NCBI RefSeq assembly: GCF_034931005.1
Contig: NZ_JAYGIN010000017.1
Coordinates: 165,724 to 229,723 of the forward strand
DNA: 64,000 bases
Reading direction: 5' to 3'
Source of the DNA: Arcicella sp034931005
Lineage (GTDB): Bacteria; Bacteroidota; Bacteroidia; Cytophagales; Spirosomataceae
Position numbers and translations under genes: made by a program
Notes under the pieces: generated by a model
Told to the model about the DNA's origin: nothing
Seen by the model: only the letters and a program-made list of their open reading frames with translations
Database searches by the model: none
Shown here: positions 1-9,284 of the stretch, one piece after another
How positions within the stretch are numbered: position 1 is the stretch's first letter
How the letters are laid out: every line of letters begins with the position of its first letter

Positions 1-1643
1 ACGCCACCAAGTACATCAACACTAATATCTTTTACTAAGTTGAAATTACCGCCAATGATTGCGTCTGCGTTAAGTTCAGAAGTTGAAGCCGTAGAAAGTT
101 CATCAAATCCACCTTTCTGACCATTTGAGTAAGCCGTTCCTGTTGGCGTAATTTTGAAAATTCCGTCATTCAATTGGTCATAACCTAAACGAATTTGTGA
201 GTAAATGTTTTTCGTAAAGTCATATTTCGCCGTGATTGCAGAAATCATGCGTTTACGTTTTACATCATTTTTGTAACGATTTACCACAAACCAAGGATTC
301 GTTACATAAATATCATCGTTGTATTGGGTTTCGTTACCGTTTTCAGTTGTTGCATCAAAACCTGGATTCAACACATTTTGGTCGAGATTGGTTGCCAAGA
401 AGTTAATGTTATTGGCGTTCATTGGGCCATCACTCAACTGTGGTTTGTTGGCGTTCAATTCATCAACATAGTTGAACATTAAATCAACTTTCAATTTATC
501 CCCAAATTTCTGAGAACCTGTGAAGTTGAAAGTTTTGCGGTCAAGTCCGCTATTACGAAGAATAGAATTGTTACTCAAATTGGCAATTGATAAACGGAAT
601 GCCCCATTGTCGTTTCCGTTTGAAATTGAGATTGAGTTTGTCAAAGAAGAACCGCTTCTGTAAAAGTTTTTGATATTGTCTTTTACCGCTGAGTAAGCAT
701 AACTTTTACCGTCAAATTGAATCGTTGAAGCACCGTCTAATTTCTCACCCCAACTCAACATACCACTGTTCAATGCACTTGTTGTGTTGGTTGGTCTTTT
801 TCCGTTCAAACCTTGTCCATAAACGTATTGGTAATCTGTAAAATTGATAGCTTGGTCAGTTACTGCATTTAGGTTATAGTCGATTGACATTTTACCTTTT
901 TTACCTGACTTTGTAGTAATCAAAATTACACCGTTTGCTGCTCTTGCTCCATAAAGTGCCGAAGCCGAAGCACCTTTCAAAACCGACATACTTTCGATAT
1001 CATCAGGGTTAAGGTTAGAGATACCGTCGCCGTTATCAGCACCACCCCATTCGCCAGCACTACCTCTTTGGGTATTATCAATTGGTACACCGTTCATTAC
1101 GATTAATGGAGAACTTGCCGTAAAACTCGCCATACCTCTCAATAAGATTCTTGCTGAAGAACCAGAACCTCCGTTTGTACCCGAGATATTTAAACCTGCC
1201 ACTCTACCAGCCATCGAATAAGCAACGTTGGTTTCTCTGGCTTTGGTCATTTGGTCACCACCAACCGTAGTTACCGCATAACCAACTTTACGAGCTTCTT
1301 TTGAAATACCTAATGCTGTTACAACTACTTCATTTAACGCTCCATTTTCAGGAGACAAAGCAACATTAATCACACTAAGACTGCCAACTGTTACTTTTTT
1401 TACCCCAAAACCTACATAGCTAAAACTAAGAATATCTCCTGCTTTTGCGTCGATAGAATACTCTCCTTTGTCGTTAGAAACAGTTCCTTTGGTTGTTCCT
1501 TGCAAGGCAACATTTACCCCGTAAAGTGGTGCTCCAGCTTCGTCTGATATTTTTCCTTTTATGCTCATTTTTTGGGCAAACCCTTGAAGCGAGCAAATAG
1601 CAAAAATGAAGCAGTAGCAAAACATTTGTAGCGTTTTCTTCAT
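1..1643 (-). CDS. SusC/RagA-type TonB-linked outer membrane receptor (5' part; runs off left edge)
   Basis: I translated this by hand because it leaves the window. It opens with MKKTLQMFCYCFIFAICS, a signal peptide ending FAQ, followed by a carboxypeptidase-like domain (about residues 25-110, with YVGFGVKKV). Next comes the SusC linker NEVVVTALGISKEARKVGY, then a TonB plug with the SusC hallmarks IRLLRG-like ILLRGMAS, PLIVMNGVPID and SVLKGASASALYGARAANG. About 547 of an expected 1000 or so residues are present. In the family the protein forms the gated outer-membrane channel that imports glycan or peptide fragments with a SusD lipoprotein, which would lie outside the window. The start is the ATG at 1641-1643. 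It is co-oriented with the membrane regulator to its right but separated from it by a strong terminator. The substrate cannot be told from sequence; nearby fucosidases make a fucosylated glycan possible. Confidence 0.93.
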   Translation of the reverse strand, partial: MKKTLQMFCYCFIFAICSLQGFAQKMSIKGKISDEAGAPLYGVNVALQGTTKGTVSNDKGEYSIDAKAGDILSFSYVGFGVKKVTVGSLSVINVALSPENGALNEVVVTALGISKEARKVGYAVTTVGGDQMTKARETNVAYSMAGRVAGLNISGTNGGSGSSARILLRGMASFTASSPLIVMNGVPIDNTQRGSAGEWGGADNGDGISNLNPDDIESMSVLKGASASALYGARAANGVILITTKSGKKGKMSIDYNLNAVTDQAINFTDYQYVYGQGLNGKRPTNTTSALNSGMLSWGEKLDGASTIQFDGKSYAYSAVKDNIKNFYRSGSSLTNSISISNGNDNGAFRLSIANLSNNSILRNSGLDRKTFNFTGSQKFGDKLKVDLMFNYVDELNANKPQLSDGPMNANNINFLATNLDQNVLNPGFDATTENGNETQYNDDIYVTNPWFVVNRYKNDVKRKRMISAITAKYDFTKNIYSQIRLGYDQLNDGIFKITPTGTAYSNGQKGGFDELSTASTSELNADAIIGGNFNLVKDISVDVLGG

Positions 1644-1786
1644 AATTTGTGTTTTAGTTTAAATTAGATTAAATAGTTTAATATTAACTGAAAATAAAAT
1701 TATGTTTGAGCGAATAATTTTTTATTAATATTTGATTAACAATGCGGTAACTCATCTTAATGACGTTATAATAATAGAGTCTAAAA

Positions 1787-1830
1787 CACAAAAAACGCCT
1801 TTCTGGACTATCAGAAAGGCGTTTTTTGTG
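1787..1830 (-). terminator. Bidirectional terminator, perfect 19-bp stem
   Basis: The arms 1787-1805 and 1812-1830 are exactly complementary and enclose a 6-nt loop (GACTAT). The outer stem is A/T, so it yields a U-run on either strand. It lies 29 bp past the stop of the leftward regulator gene and upstream of the SusC-like gene, so it most likely ends the regulator transcript. Confidence 0.9.
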
Positions 1831-1858
1831 GAAATGCTAAAATAATTTAAGTTCGATT

Positions 1859-4456
1859 TTATAAATCTAAAAACTCTCTATATTGAATGGTATATTCTTC
1901 AGAATAAAGTCTTTGGTAGTCTTTTGCGAATTTTTCATAAGAACTTTTGGCTAAAGAATGTTTCCCTAAATGAATTAATGACTTGCATTTTAGTGACATT
2001 GCTTTTTCATCAACCGAGTCAAATTTGAAAATATTATCGGCAATTTCTACAATTTTTTCAGCGTCATTCTCAACCGTAAGTTGTTCGGTATAAGCCAAAA
2101 GTGCATCAATAATTTTGTTGGAAATTTCGCCTTTAAAATCATCTAACCATTCATATTCAAGGTTGGATAAAAATGAACCTTGATTGATAATAGCTAATAA
2201 TTTTTTGATTTGAAGATTACTCAAAACCTTTTTTGAATGAGTCAGATTTTGGATTTCGTAATAGTCAATATTGATTTGAGATGGCTCAAAAATGATTTTC
2301 CAATTGCCAGAATCTTTATTGATTTGAATGCCCAATAATTGCTCAAATATGGATTTCAATTTTGTAATATTAACAGAACGGTTATTTCTGGCACTATTTG
2401 TTGACTTGTCGTACCAAAATATTTCATTCAATTTTGAAGATTCGATGCCTTTGTTCCAACGAATTGAATTCAATAAAATGAACAAAAACATCTCTTTCAA
2501 CAATGGCGAAAATTGATTGGTTAAATCTATATCTTGGTTATTGATAACTTTGAATGTCCCAAATAACGATATTTTTGCGGTATTGCTACCACTTTTCTCT
2601 TCTTTAATAGTCTCTCCTAAAAGGGAAACAAGAGGGCTTTCAACGCTTATTAATGGCTGTGTTTTCTCTTCTTTAGGTGTGAAAATAACTTCTTTTTTCG
2701 CTGATTTATTCCTCTTAAAATACCAAAGTCCTACGGCTAAGCTAAGGATAATCAATAAGCCATAAAGCCAAAATTTAAGATTGTTCTCTCCAAAACTACT
2801 GCTTGTTTGGGCATATACGGTAAGATTCGTCGGAGGGAAATTGAGTGAATAAATACTTATTTCGGTTGAGTCAACGGGTGTTCTATCGAAGAAACTTGTC
2901 ACACAAAATAACTTCCCATTTTCTTTGTCATAATACAAATCCGCAAAACTGGACACGTCCATGAATTTATAGGGAATCTCTTTAGAAATTCTTTGGAACT
3001 GTGGTTTTGTAAGAGAACCTTCTATTAATTGTAAACTTGATTTTAACTTTAACTGATTGTAAATCAGTCCATAAAATGTTTTTTTATCGTCATTAATAAT
3101 CATTGACGAAGCAACCACGAAAGAAGAATCAGGAAGAGGAAGTTGGTAAACTTTTTTGGTGGTGTTGGTTTGCCAATCAATTTCAAATAAGTCATAATAA
3201 TTTTGTGGACTCAAGCCTTGGTCGCCAGATTTTGAGCCAAAACCCCCAAAAATAAAGGATTTTGTTGCTCCTTGATGTCCCAATCCAAACATATAACGTG
3301 GTTGGATAATGTCACCTTTTAGGGCAATATCCGACCATTTTTGGGTATTGAAAGAGAATTTTTGAACTCTATTTTTATACTTGAACTGCCCATATCCACC
3401 AATGAAAGCCAATGCGGTGTCATTTGGGTAAATGTATTTATTATGATGCCAGTATTCGGTTAAATTAAATTGCTCATTGGGCGAAATATCCCAAGTGTTT
3501 TGGGCTTCATTATAATGGAAAATTTTCTGTTCGTTCAGCCTAACATTGATTAACTTATTTTGATTTTTAAGAAAAATGCTATTATCGCTAAAAGTAAATT
3601 TTGGGTATTTTGTTGCAAAATCTTTAGCAGAAAAAGCGTCATTAAATGTATTGAAAAAGTACGTGCGGAGGTCGCTATTGATGATTATTCGGTGTGATTT
3701 TTCATCAAAAGCAAAGCTTGAATTACCTTTAAATTTGATTTTTTTCAAAAGTTTCCATTCGTAATGGTCTTTTAATAACCACTGAGGATTTTTGGCAACT
3801 GCTTGATTTTGAGCGATAATGTCTAATGATGAGTTCCCGAAAACTTCTTTTAGTGTCCAATGGTGAATGATTTCTTCGTCTGATTTTAGAATAATATTCC
3901 TCAAAAACATGGGTAAAGCATCGCTTGTCAAAAACTTCGGATTTGAACATTCTCCTGCATAAATTTTAAAGCATTTGTTAAACCTAAAAGGTAATGTTCC
4001 TTTGCCAAAAAGTTGATTATTGCAGTAGAATTGAAGCTGATTATCTTGAATGAAAATCCTAAAATGATTCCATTTAGCATATAAGGCAAGGGAGTCAAGT
4101 TGCCTACCGATTTTGATGTCTTGCCCAGTGGAAACAATTCTAAAATGTTGCTGTTTACCTTTTGAGTCTGACTGGAAAAGTAAATCAATATTTCTATTGT
4201 CGTCGTCAATAATTCTAAAAACGTAACCAAAATAGGAGCTTACTTTGGGTTTGAATTTTAAGTCAAATTCTAAAGCGGTGTTTTGTTTGGGACAAAAACT
4301 ACGTTCTTTTCCTAAAATGAGTGATGTTCGCTTGTCAATGGCGACTTCATGCCCCAAAAATTCCAATCCATATTCTTGTCCAACCGCTACCTGATTTACC
4401 ACCAGACCAACAAAGAATATATAAAGAAATTTAGATTTAAAGAGGCTCTTCCACAT
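1859..4456 (-). CDS. Membrane-anchored regulator: LamG-like and Kelch-like periplasmic part, TM helix, cytoplasmic winged helix plus BTAD-like domain
   Basis: The 865-residue protein has a signal peptide (1-26, ending VAVGQ). Residues 30-200 are a beta-rich LamG/concanavalin-like region, and about 240-540 carry Kelch-like blades (FIGGYGQF at 351, FIFGGFGS at 401). One transmembrane helix lies at about 561-580 and is followed by basic KRNKSAKK. The cytoplasmic part begins ISLFGTFKVIN (629) and reads as an OmpR/SARP-type winged helix (to about 735), then a helical BTAD/TPR-like tail (750-865). This arrangement predicts a one-protein sensor: the periplasmic propeller senses a ligand and the cytosolic domain binds DNA. 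It sits between a SusC-like gene and fucosidase genes, so control of glycan use is likely but inferred. No phosphoacceptor domain is visible. Whether it acts intact or is cut from the membrane is unknown. Confidence 0.72.
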   Translation of the reverse strand: MWKSLFKSKFLYIFFVGLVVNQVAVGQEYGLEFLGHEVAIDKRTSLILGKERSFCPKQNTALEFDLKFKPKVSSYFGYVFRIIDDDNRNIDLLFQSDSKGKQQHFRIVSTGQDIKIGRQLDSLALYAKWNHFRIFIQDNQLQFYCNNQLFGKGTLPFRFNKCFKIYAGECSNPKFLTSDALPMFLRNIILKSDEEIIHHWTLKEVFGNSSLDIIAQNQAVAKNPQWLLKDHYEWKLLKKIKFKGNSSFAFDEKSHRIIINSDLRTYFFNTFNDAFSAKDFATKYPKFTFSDNSIFLKNQNKLINVRLNEQKIFHYNEAQNTWDISPNEQFNLTEYWHHNKYIYPNDTALAFIGGYGQFKYKNRVQKFSFNTQKWSDIALKGDIIQPRYMFGLGHQGATKSFIFGGFGSKSGDQGLSPQNYYDLFEIDWQTNTTKKVYQLPLPDSSFVVASSMIINDDKKTFYGLIYNQLKLKSSLQLIEGSLTKPQFQRISKEIPYKFMDVSSFADLYYDKENGKLFCVTSFFDRTPVDSTEISIYSLNFPPTNLTVYAQTSSSFGENNLKFWLYGLLIILSLAVGLWYFKRNKSAKKEVIFTPKEEKTQPLISVESPLVSLLGETIKEEKSGSNTAKISLFGTFKVINNQDIDLTNQFSPLLKEMFLFILLNSIRWNKGIESSKLNEIFWYDKSTNSARNNRSVNITKLKSIFEQLLGIQINKDSGNWKIIFEPSQINIDYYEIQNLTHSKKVLSNLQIKKLLAIINQGSFLSNLEYEWLDDFKGEISNKIIDALLAYTEQLTVENDAEKIVEIADNIFKFDSVDEKAMSLKCKSLIHLGKHSLAKSSYEKFAKDYQRLYSEEYTIQYREFLDL

Positions 4457-4655
4457 ATTATCAATTGTAATGTATTAATGGGTTTGTTGATTGGGTAAAT
4501 GCTAATCAGTTACTGAAAATTAGTTTTGATTTATTGCTTGATACAATAAGCTCACTTTCAATAAATTAATGGTGTTCATTTGAAATGAATAAGTCAAACC
4601 ATAATTGCTTGATGTCTTATTAATCAAATATTAATTTTTTATTTATCGACCTTTA

Positions 4656-4663
4656 TAAATTTG
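4656..4663 (+). promoter_or_regulatory. Candidate promoter -7 box (TAAATTTG) in the 4457-4790 gap
   Basis: TAAATTTG fits the Bacteroidota -7 consensus TAnnTTTG and lies about 130 bp before the first fucosidase ATG. I see no good TTTG at -33, only a T-rich tract. The rest of the 334-bp gap is A+T-rich and shows nothing else I can name. Confidence 0.4.
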
Positions 4664-4790
4664 ACGCTTGTAGCTTTTATACAAAGCTATTTTTTAACGA
4701 GTCAAAATGCAAATTCTAACAATGATTTAGTGCTAATTGTGCATCATTTAAGGCTCTTATCGTATAATGATTGTTTAAACTTTAACGAAC

Positions 4791-6221
4791 ATGAAAAAAA
4801 TCTGTATTATATTACTGTTGGTATTTTCCATTTCAGCTTTTTCCCAAAATTCCATTCATCAAACATCTTCTCAATATCAATATCAATATCCTACTGATTC
4901 CGCAGTGAAGCAGAAATTGGAAAATTGGAGAAATCTAAAATTTGGAATGATTATCCATTGGGGTTTATACGCCGTGCCAGGAATTATTGAATCGTGGCAA
5001 ATTTGTAATGAAGATTGGATTACCAGAGATTCTACCAGTAAATATGACGACTACAAAAAATGGTATTGGGGCTTAAATAGTCAGTTCAATCCTACCAAAT
5101 TTGACCCTGAATCTTGGGCGAAATCTGCCAAAAGTGCGGGCATGAAATACGTTGTTTTTACCACAAAACACCACGACGGTTTTGCGATGTTCAATACCCA
5201 ATTTTCTGATTTTAGCATTAGTAAAGGACCTTTTGCCACTAATCCAAAAGCGGATGTTGCCAAATACGTTTTTGATGCTTTCAGAAAAGAAAATTTTATG
5301 ATTGGTGCGTATTATTCAAAACCAGATTGGCATTCGCAATTTTTTTGGTGGGATAGATACGCTACTCCCGATAGAAATGCTAATTATGATATTCGTAAAT
5401 TTCCTTGGCGTTGGAATAAATTTAAGGAATTTACCCGTAACCAAATTAATGAATTAACGACCAATTACGGCAGTATTGATATTTTATGGCTTGATGGTGG
5501 CTGGGTGCGTCCACTCGAAACGGTCAATGACGAAGTGCGTTCGTGGGGGGCAAGAATTCCAGAATTTAATCAAGAAATTGATATGCCTGCTACCGCAAAA
5601 ATGGCTCGTACAAATCAGAAAGGACTCTTGATTGTGGATAGAACGGTGCATGGCGAATTTGAAAATTATCGTACACCAGAGCAAAGTATTCCAAAAACAA
5701 TGTCGGATACGCCTTGGGAAAGTTGTATTACACTCGGGGATGCGTGGGGATATGTGCCAAATGATAATTTTAAGACGGCAAATAAAGTCATTCACTCTTT
5801 AATTGAAGTGGTGGCAAAAGGCGGAAGTTTATTGCTTGGCGTTGGACCAACTGCCGAAGGAACGCTTTTGCCCGTGCAGATAGAACGCCTAAAACAAATT
5901 GGGGATTGGTTAAATACCAACGGAGAAGCTATTTATAATACCAGAGCTATCCAAGAATTTCATGATAAAGAGGTGTTTTTTACGAAAGGACAAAACGCAA
6001 CGCATTATGCACTCGTGAGAATTCCCGAAGGACAATCTCCCGAAAGTATTATTTCATGGACGGGAAACCTGCCAAAAGCGGGTAGCAAAGTAACTTTATT
6101 GGGCGAAATTGTGAATTTGAAATGGGAAATAAAAGACAATGCCGTACAAGTCGCTTTACCCAAAAAAATGCTTGAAAAATATAAATCATCACCCGCTTTA
6201 GCCTTTAAATTTGAGCAATGA
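4791..6221 (+). CDS. Alpha-L-fucosidase, GH29 (secreted)
   Basis: The 476-residue protein has a signal peptide (MKKICIILLLVFSISAFSQ). GH29 landmarks follow in order: MIIHWGLYAVPG (53-64), FTTKHHDGFAMF (123-134, substrate-pocket histidines) and ILWLDGGW (231-238). Asp235 in that last motif is the expected catalytic nucleophile. The enzyme hydrolyses terminal alpha-L-fucose from glycans in the periplasm or outside the cell by a retaining mechanism. The length suits the barrel plus a short beta domain. It is the first gene of a rightward group; its stop codon overlaps the next start (ATGA at 6218), so the two are probably translationally coupled. Linkage specificity cannot be read reliably from sequence. 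Confidence 0.93.
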   Translation: MKKICIILLLVFSISAFSQNSIHQTSSQYQYQYPTDSAVKQKLENWRNLKFGMIIHWGLYAVPGIIESWQICNEDWITRDSTSKYDDYKKWYWGLNSQFNPTKFDPESWAKSAKSAGMKYVVFTTKHHDGFAMFNTQFSDFSISKGPFATNPKADVAKYVFDAFRKENFMIGAYYSKPDWHSQFFWWDRYATPDRNANYDIRKFPWRWNKFKEFTRNQINELTTNYGSIDILWLDGGWVRPLETVNDEVRSWGARIPEFNQEIDMPATAKMARTNQKGLLIVDRTVHGEFENYRTPEQSIPKTMSDTPWESCITLGDAWGYVPNDNFKTANKVIHSLIEVVAKGGSLLLGVGPTAEGTLLPVQIERLKQIGDWLNTNGEAIYNTRAIQEFHDKEVFFTKGQNATHYALVRIPEGQSPESIISWTGNLPKAGSKVTLLGEIVNLKWEIKDNAVQVALPKKMLEKYKSSPALAFKFEQ

Positions 6222-7246
6222 AATATTCTAAATATTCCTTCACATTCTTGTTCCTCATCGTTTACACGAGTGGATTTTCTCAGTACAAATTAGTTAGAAA
6301 TGGATTTATTAATGAAAATGCGGAGGAAAAAGCCTGTCACGCCTCAACAATTGTTGAATTGTCAAAATCTCGATTAATGACAGCGTGGTTTGCGGGAGAA
6401 TATGAGAGTAATCCCAAAGTCTGTATTTGGGTTTCCACTTTCGAAAAAAATGTTTGGAAAAAGCCCCAAAAAGTAGCTGACGGCATTTTTGAAGGAAAAC
6501 AATATGCTTGTTGGAATCCTGTACTTCTCAAAAATAAACAGGGGAAATTATTTCTATTTTATAAAGTAGGTATAAATCCCAGAGAATGGTGGGGCATGAT
6601 GAAAACCTCATTGAATGATGGCAAAACATGGTCGAAACCAGAAAAATTGCCCAATGATATGCTTGGACCAATCAGAAATAAATCTATTCAGTTGAGTTCT
6701 GGAGAAATTTTGCATCCATCAAGTACCGAAAGTGTAAAGGGAGAAATTTGGAAATCTCACCTCGAAATCTCAGATTCAAATGTCAAAAATTGGCAAAAAA
6801 TTGATATTGATTGTGGCGAATATGGCGTAATTCAACCCAGTATTTTGGTGCATAAAGGAGAAATTTTGCAAATGCTTTTACGAAGTAAACAGAACAGAAT
6901 CATTCAGTCTTGGTCGATTGATAAAGGAAAAACTTGGGGAAGATTAACACCCACTAATTTACCAAATCCCAACTCGGGCATTGATGCCGTAACGCTCAAA
7001 GATGGTTCATTTATCTTGATTTATAATCCGCTATTGGCTGGAAAAGAATGGTCGAATGGAAGAAATATTTTGAAAGTAGCTCATTCTAAAGACGGCATCA
7101 ATTGGACGGATATTTACGAACTTGAAAACGAAAAACAAGGAGAATTTAGTTATCCAGCCGTCATTCAAACAAGTGATGGTCTAATTCATATTACTTACAC
7201 TTTTGACCGTAAAAAAATCAAACACGTTGTTTTAAAAGCTAAATAA
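6218..7246 (+). CDS. BNR-repeat sialidase-like glycosidase (secreted)
   Basis: The 342-residue protein has a signal peptide (MKYSKYSFTFLFLIVYTSGFS). It is a six-bladed BNR/Asp-box propeller: Asp boxes are SLNDGKTW (131-138), SIDKGKTW (233-240) and SKDGINW (290-296). The family is BNR_2 / sialidase-like; members are annotated as exo-sialidases or as glycoside hydrolases of unknown specificity. I cannot confirm the full catalytic set (arginine triad, Tyr/Glu pair), so sialidase activity is not certain. The start overlaps the fucosidase stop by 4 bp, and a second GH29 gene follows. The context suggests combined removal of fucose and another capping sugar from the same glycans. Confidence 0.75.
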   Translation: MKYSKYSFTFLFLIVYTSGFSQYKLVRNGFINENAEEKACHASTIVELSKSRLMTAWFAGEYESNPKVCIWVSTFEKNVWKKPQKVADGIFEGKQYACWNPVLLKNKQGKLFLFYKVGINPREWWGMMKTSLNDGKTWSKPEKLPNDMLGPIRNKSIQLSSGEILHPSSTESVKGEIWKSHLEISDSNVKNWQKIDIDCGEYGVIQPSILVHKGEILQMLLRSKQNRIIQSWSIDKGKTWGRLTPTNLPNPNSGIDAVTLKDGSFILIYNPLLAGKEWSNGRNILKVAHSKDGINWTDIYELENEKQGEFSYPAVIQTSDGLIHITYTFDRKKIKHVVLKAK

Positions 7247-7276
7247 AATACACTGTTTAATAAGTGTTGATTAGGG

Positions 7277-7310
7277 AACTTCTCGAAAGTTTTAAAACTT
7301 TCGAGAAGTT
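7277..7310. repeat. Perfect 34-bp palindrome
   Basis: The two 17-bp halves (7277-7293 and 7294-7310; core AACTTCTCGAAAG) are exact reverse complements with no spacer. It lies 31 bp after the BNR gene and 65 bp before the second fucosidase. There is no U-run after it, so it is either a mobile extragenic palindrome or an mRNA stabiliser or processing hairpin inside the operon. Confidence 0.8.
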
Positions 7311-7375
7311 AGTCAAAGTCAAATATGATACGTTAATTTTACAATTTCCTTAAACAGTTTACTAATCTTACGACT

Positions 7376-8836
7376 ATGTTAAAATTGAATATTTCTTTCA
7401 AATATTATTCATTCCTAATCGCTTTCGTATTTTCAATAAATTCGATAGCACAGGTCAAAAAAACAATTGCTCCAGCTCCCGTTTATCCAATTCCCACCGC
7501 CAAACAATTAGCTTGGCATGAGATGGAAATGAACGCTTTTATTCATTTCACAACCAATACTTTTACTGATAAAGAGTGGGGTTACGGCGATGAAAGCAAT
7601 TCGGTTTTTAACCCGACCAACGTTGATGCAAACCAATGGGCAAGTAATTTGAAAAATGCGGGTTTCAAAATGATGATTTTAACTACTAAACATCATGACG
7701 GTTTTTGTCTTTGGCCAAGTAAATTCACAGAACATTCTATCAAAAATAGTCCTTACAAAAACGGCAAAGGCGATATTGTCAAAGAAACCAGTGACGCTGC
7801 CCAAAAAGCAGGGTTGAAGTTTGGCGTTTATTTATCGCCTTGGGACAGAAACAGAGCTGATTACGGAAAACCTTCTTACGTTGATTATTACAGAAATCAA
7901 TTAAAAGAACTATTTACGCAATACGGAAAAGTAACAGAAATGTGGTTTGACGGAGCTAATGGAGGAGACGGTTTTTATGGAGGAGCAAACGAAAAACGTA
8001 AAATTGATGGAAAAACATTTTATCAATGGTCAGAAACCTTGAAACTGATTCGTAGTATTCAGCCCAATGTAGTATTTTTTAGTGATGCGGGTCCAGATAT
8101 TCGTTGGGTAGGAAACGAACAAGGAAAAGCTGGTAGAACCAATTGGAATAATATCACAACGGATACCCTTTATGCAGGAAAAGGAGGTATTGAAGAATTA
8201 TTAAATACAGGTTCTGCCGAAGGTAAAAACTGGGTTCCTGCTGAAGTCGATGTTTCTATCAGACCAAGTTGGTTTTATCATGCTAAAGAAGATAGTTTAG
8301 TGAAAACTCCCGAAAAACTCTTTGAAATTTATTTGAGTTCAGTAGGTCGTGGTTCAAATTTATTATTGAATGTTCCGCCTGATAGAACGGGACAATTTCA
8401 CGCAAACGACGTAAAAGCTTTGCAAGGTTTTAGTGCTTTAATGAAAAAAGAATTGGGTGAAAATTTAGCGGTAAAAGCAGTCGTAAAAGCAAATTCGTAC
8501 CGTACTGGTTTTACTCCAAATGCTTTAACAGATGGGAATAAAGGCACTTATTGGGCAACGAATGACGATGTTAAAACGGCAAGATTAGAAGTTAATTTGG
8601 GGTCACAAAAAACGGTAAAGTACGTTTTATTACAAGAATATATCCAATTAGGGCAACGTATAAAAACCTTTAGTATTGATGTCTGGAAAGATGGAAAATG
8701 GCAAACTGTTGCCAACGAAACCACTATTGGTTACAAACGAATTGTGAAAATATCACCAGAAAAAACGGATAAAATTCGTGTAAATATTTTAGATTCAAGA
8801 GCTTGTCCTGTACTTTCAAATGTTGAAGTTTTTTAG
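7376..8836 (+). CDS. Alpha-L-fucosidase, GH29, with C-terminal F5/8-type (CBM32-like) domain
   Basis: The 486-residue protein has a signal peptide ending INSIAQ (about 26). GH29 landmarks are MNAFIHFTTNTF (52-63), ILTTKHHDGFCLWPSKFTEH (101-120) and VTEMWFDGANGGDGF (186-200). Asp192 is the expected nucleophile. Residues about 360-486 form an F5/8 discoidin-like sugar-binding domain (ALTDGNKGTYWATND, LEVNLGSQKTVKYVLLQEY). The second GH29 gene differs clearly from the one at 4791 and resembles the subfamily acting on branched Lewis-type alpha-1,3/1,4-fucosides; that assignment is inferred. It probably shares the operon with the two genes upstream. Together the three enzymes look suited to fucosylated glycans. 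Confidence 0.92.
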   Translation: MLKLNISFKYYSFLIAFVFSINSIAQVKKTIAPAPVYPIPTAKQLAWHEMEMNAFIHFTTNTFTDKEWGYGDESNSVFNPTNVDANQWASNLKNAGFKMMILTTKHHDGFCLWPSKFTEHSIKNSPYKNGKGDIVKETSDAAQKAGLKFGVYLSPWDRNRADYGKPSYVDYYRNQLKELFTQYGKVTEMWFDGANGGDGFYGGANEKRKIDGKTFYQWSETLKLIRSIQPNVVFFSDAGPDIRWVGNEQGKAGRTNWNNITTDTLYAGKGGIEELLNTGSAEGKNWVPAEVDVSIRPSWFYHAKEDSLVKTPEKLFEIYLSSVGRGSNLLLNVPPDRTGQFHANDVKALQGFSALMKKELGENLAVKAVVKANSYRTGFTPNALTDGNKGTYWATNDDVKTARLEVNLGSQKTVKYVLLQEYIQLGQRIKTFSIDVWKDGKWQTVANETTIGYKRIVKISPEKTDKIRVNILDSRACPVLSNVEVF

Positions 8837-8854
8837 TTTTACTTTGGCACTCTT

Positions 8855-8906
8855 GAAAAAAGCCGTAGGCTTGACTCATCTTGTAGCCCCGAAATTTATT
8901 TCGGGG
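8855..8906 (+). repeat. REP-like palindromic element, copy A
   Basis: The unit contains a short imperfect AGCC/GGCT palindrome (8861-8871), then TTGTAG, then a hairpin of CCCCGAAAT and ATTTCGGGG (8887-8906). It recurs inverted at 8985-9037. It begins 18 bp after the second fucosidase stop, so the hairpin may also end that transcript. Confidence 0.75.
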
Positions 8907-8984
8907 TGAAAATGACAAAAAAATCATTGTGTTTTGTTGGAACGGTTTTATATAAACAAATCTTTAATTAAATTTTCGTTATTT

Positions 8985-9037
8985 CCCCGAAATAAATTTC
9001 GGGGCTACAAAATCTCCCGAGCCTACGGCTCTTTTAC
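8985..9037 (-). repeat. REP-like palindromic element, copy B (inverted relative to copy A)
   Basis: The reverse complement matches copy A over the CCCCGAAAT hairpin, the TTGTAG link and the GCCGTAGGC palindrome, diverging mainly in a short linker. The head-to-head pair, about 80 bp apart, resembles the paired organisation of bacterial REP/BIME elements. Confidence 0.75.
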
Positions 9038-9040
9038 AAA

Positions 9041-9284
9041 AGGAGGGTATTTGTAAAGTTAATAAGTCATTAAGTTGTAGGTCGTAACGGGAAATGTTAT
9101 TTCAAAATCCCAATAATGTTCTTACTCCTTATCACTTACAACTTTTCGAATGCCCTCTTTCGTTCATTTATTTTCAAACTCAAACTTCTACACTTTTACG
9201 CTCCAGTGAGTTTTCCTTCTCTTCTGATTATTTTTTGAAAAATTGTCATAAATTTACACCGAATAACTAACCACAAAAATATTA
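9041..9284. other. Intergenic remainder, no gene seen
   Basis: The rest of the 448-bp gap before the AraC gene has no plausible ORF and no clear promoter. TAAATTTA at about 9249, close to the -7 consensus, is the best weak candidate. Confidence 0.4.

Noticed and set aside
4661..4897. ORF of 78 codons overlapping the first fucosidase start
   Set aside because: It has no recognisable domain and overlaps the promoter region and signal peptide of a clear GH29 gene in another frame.
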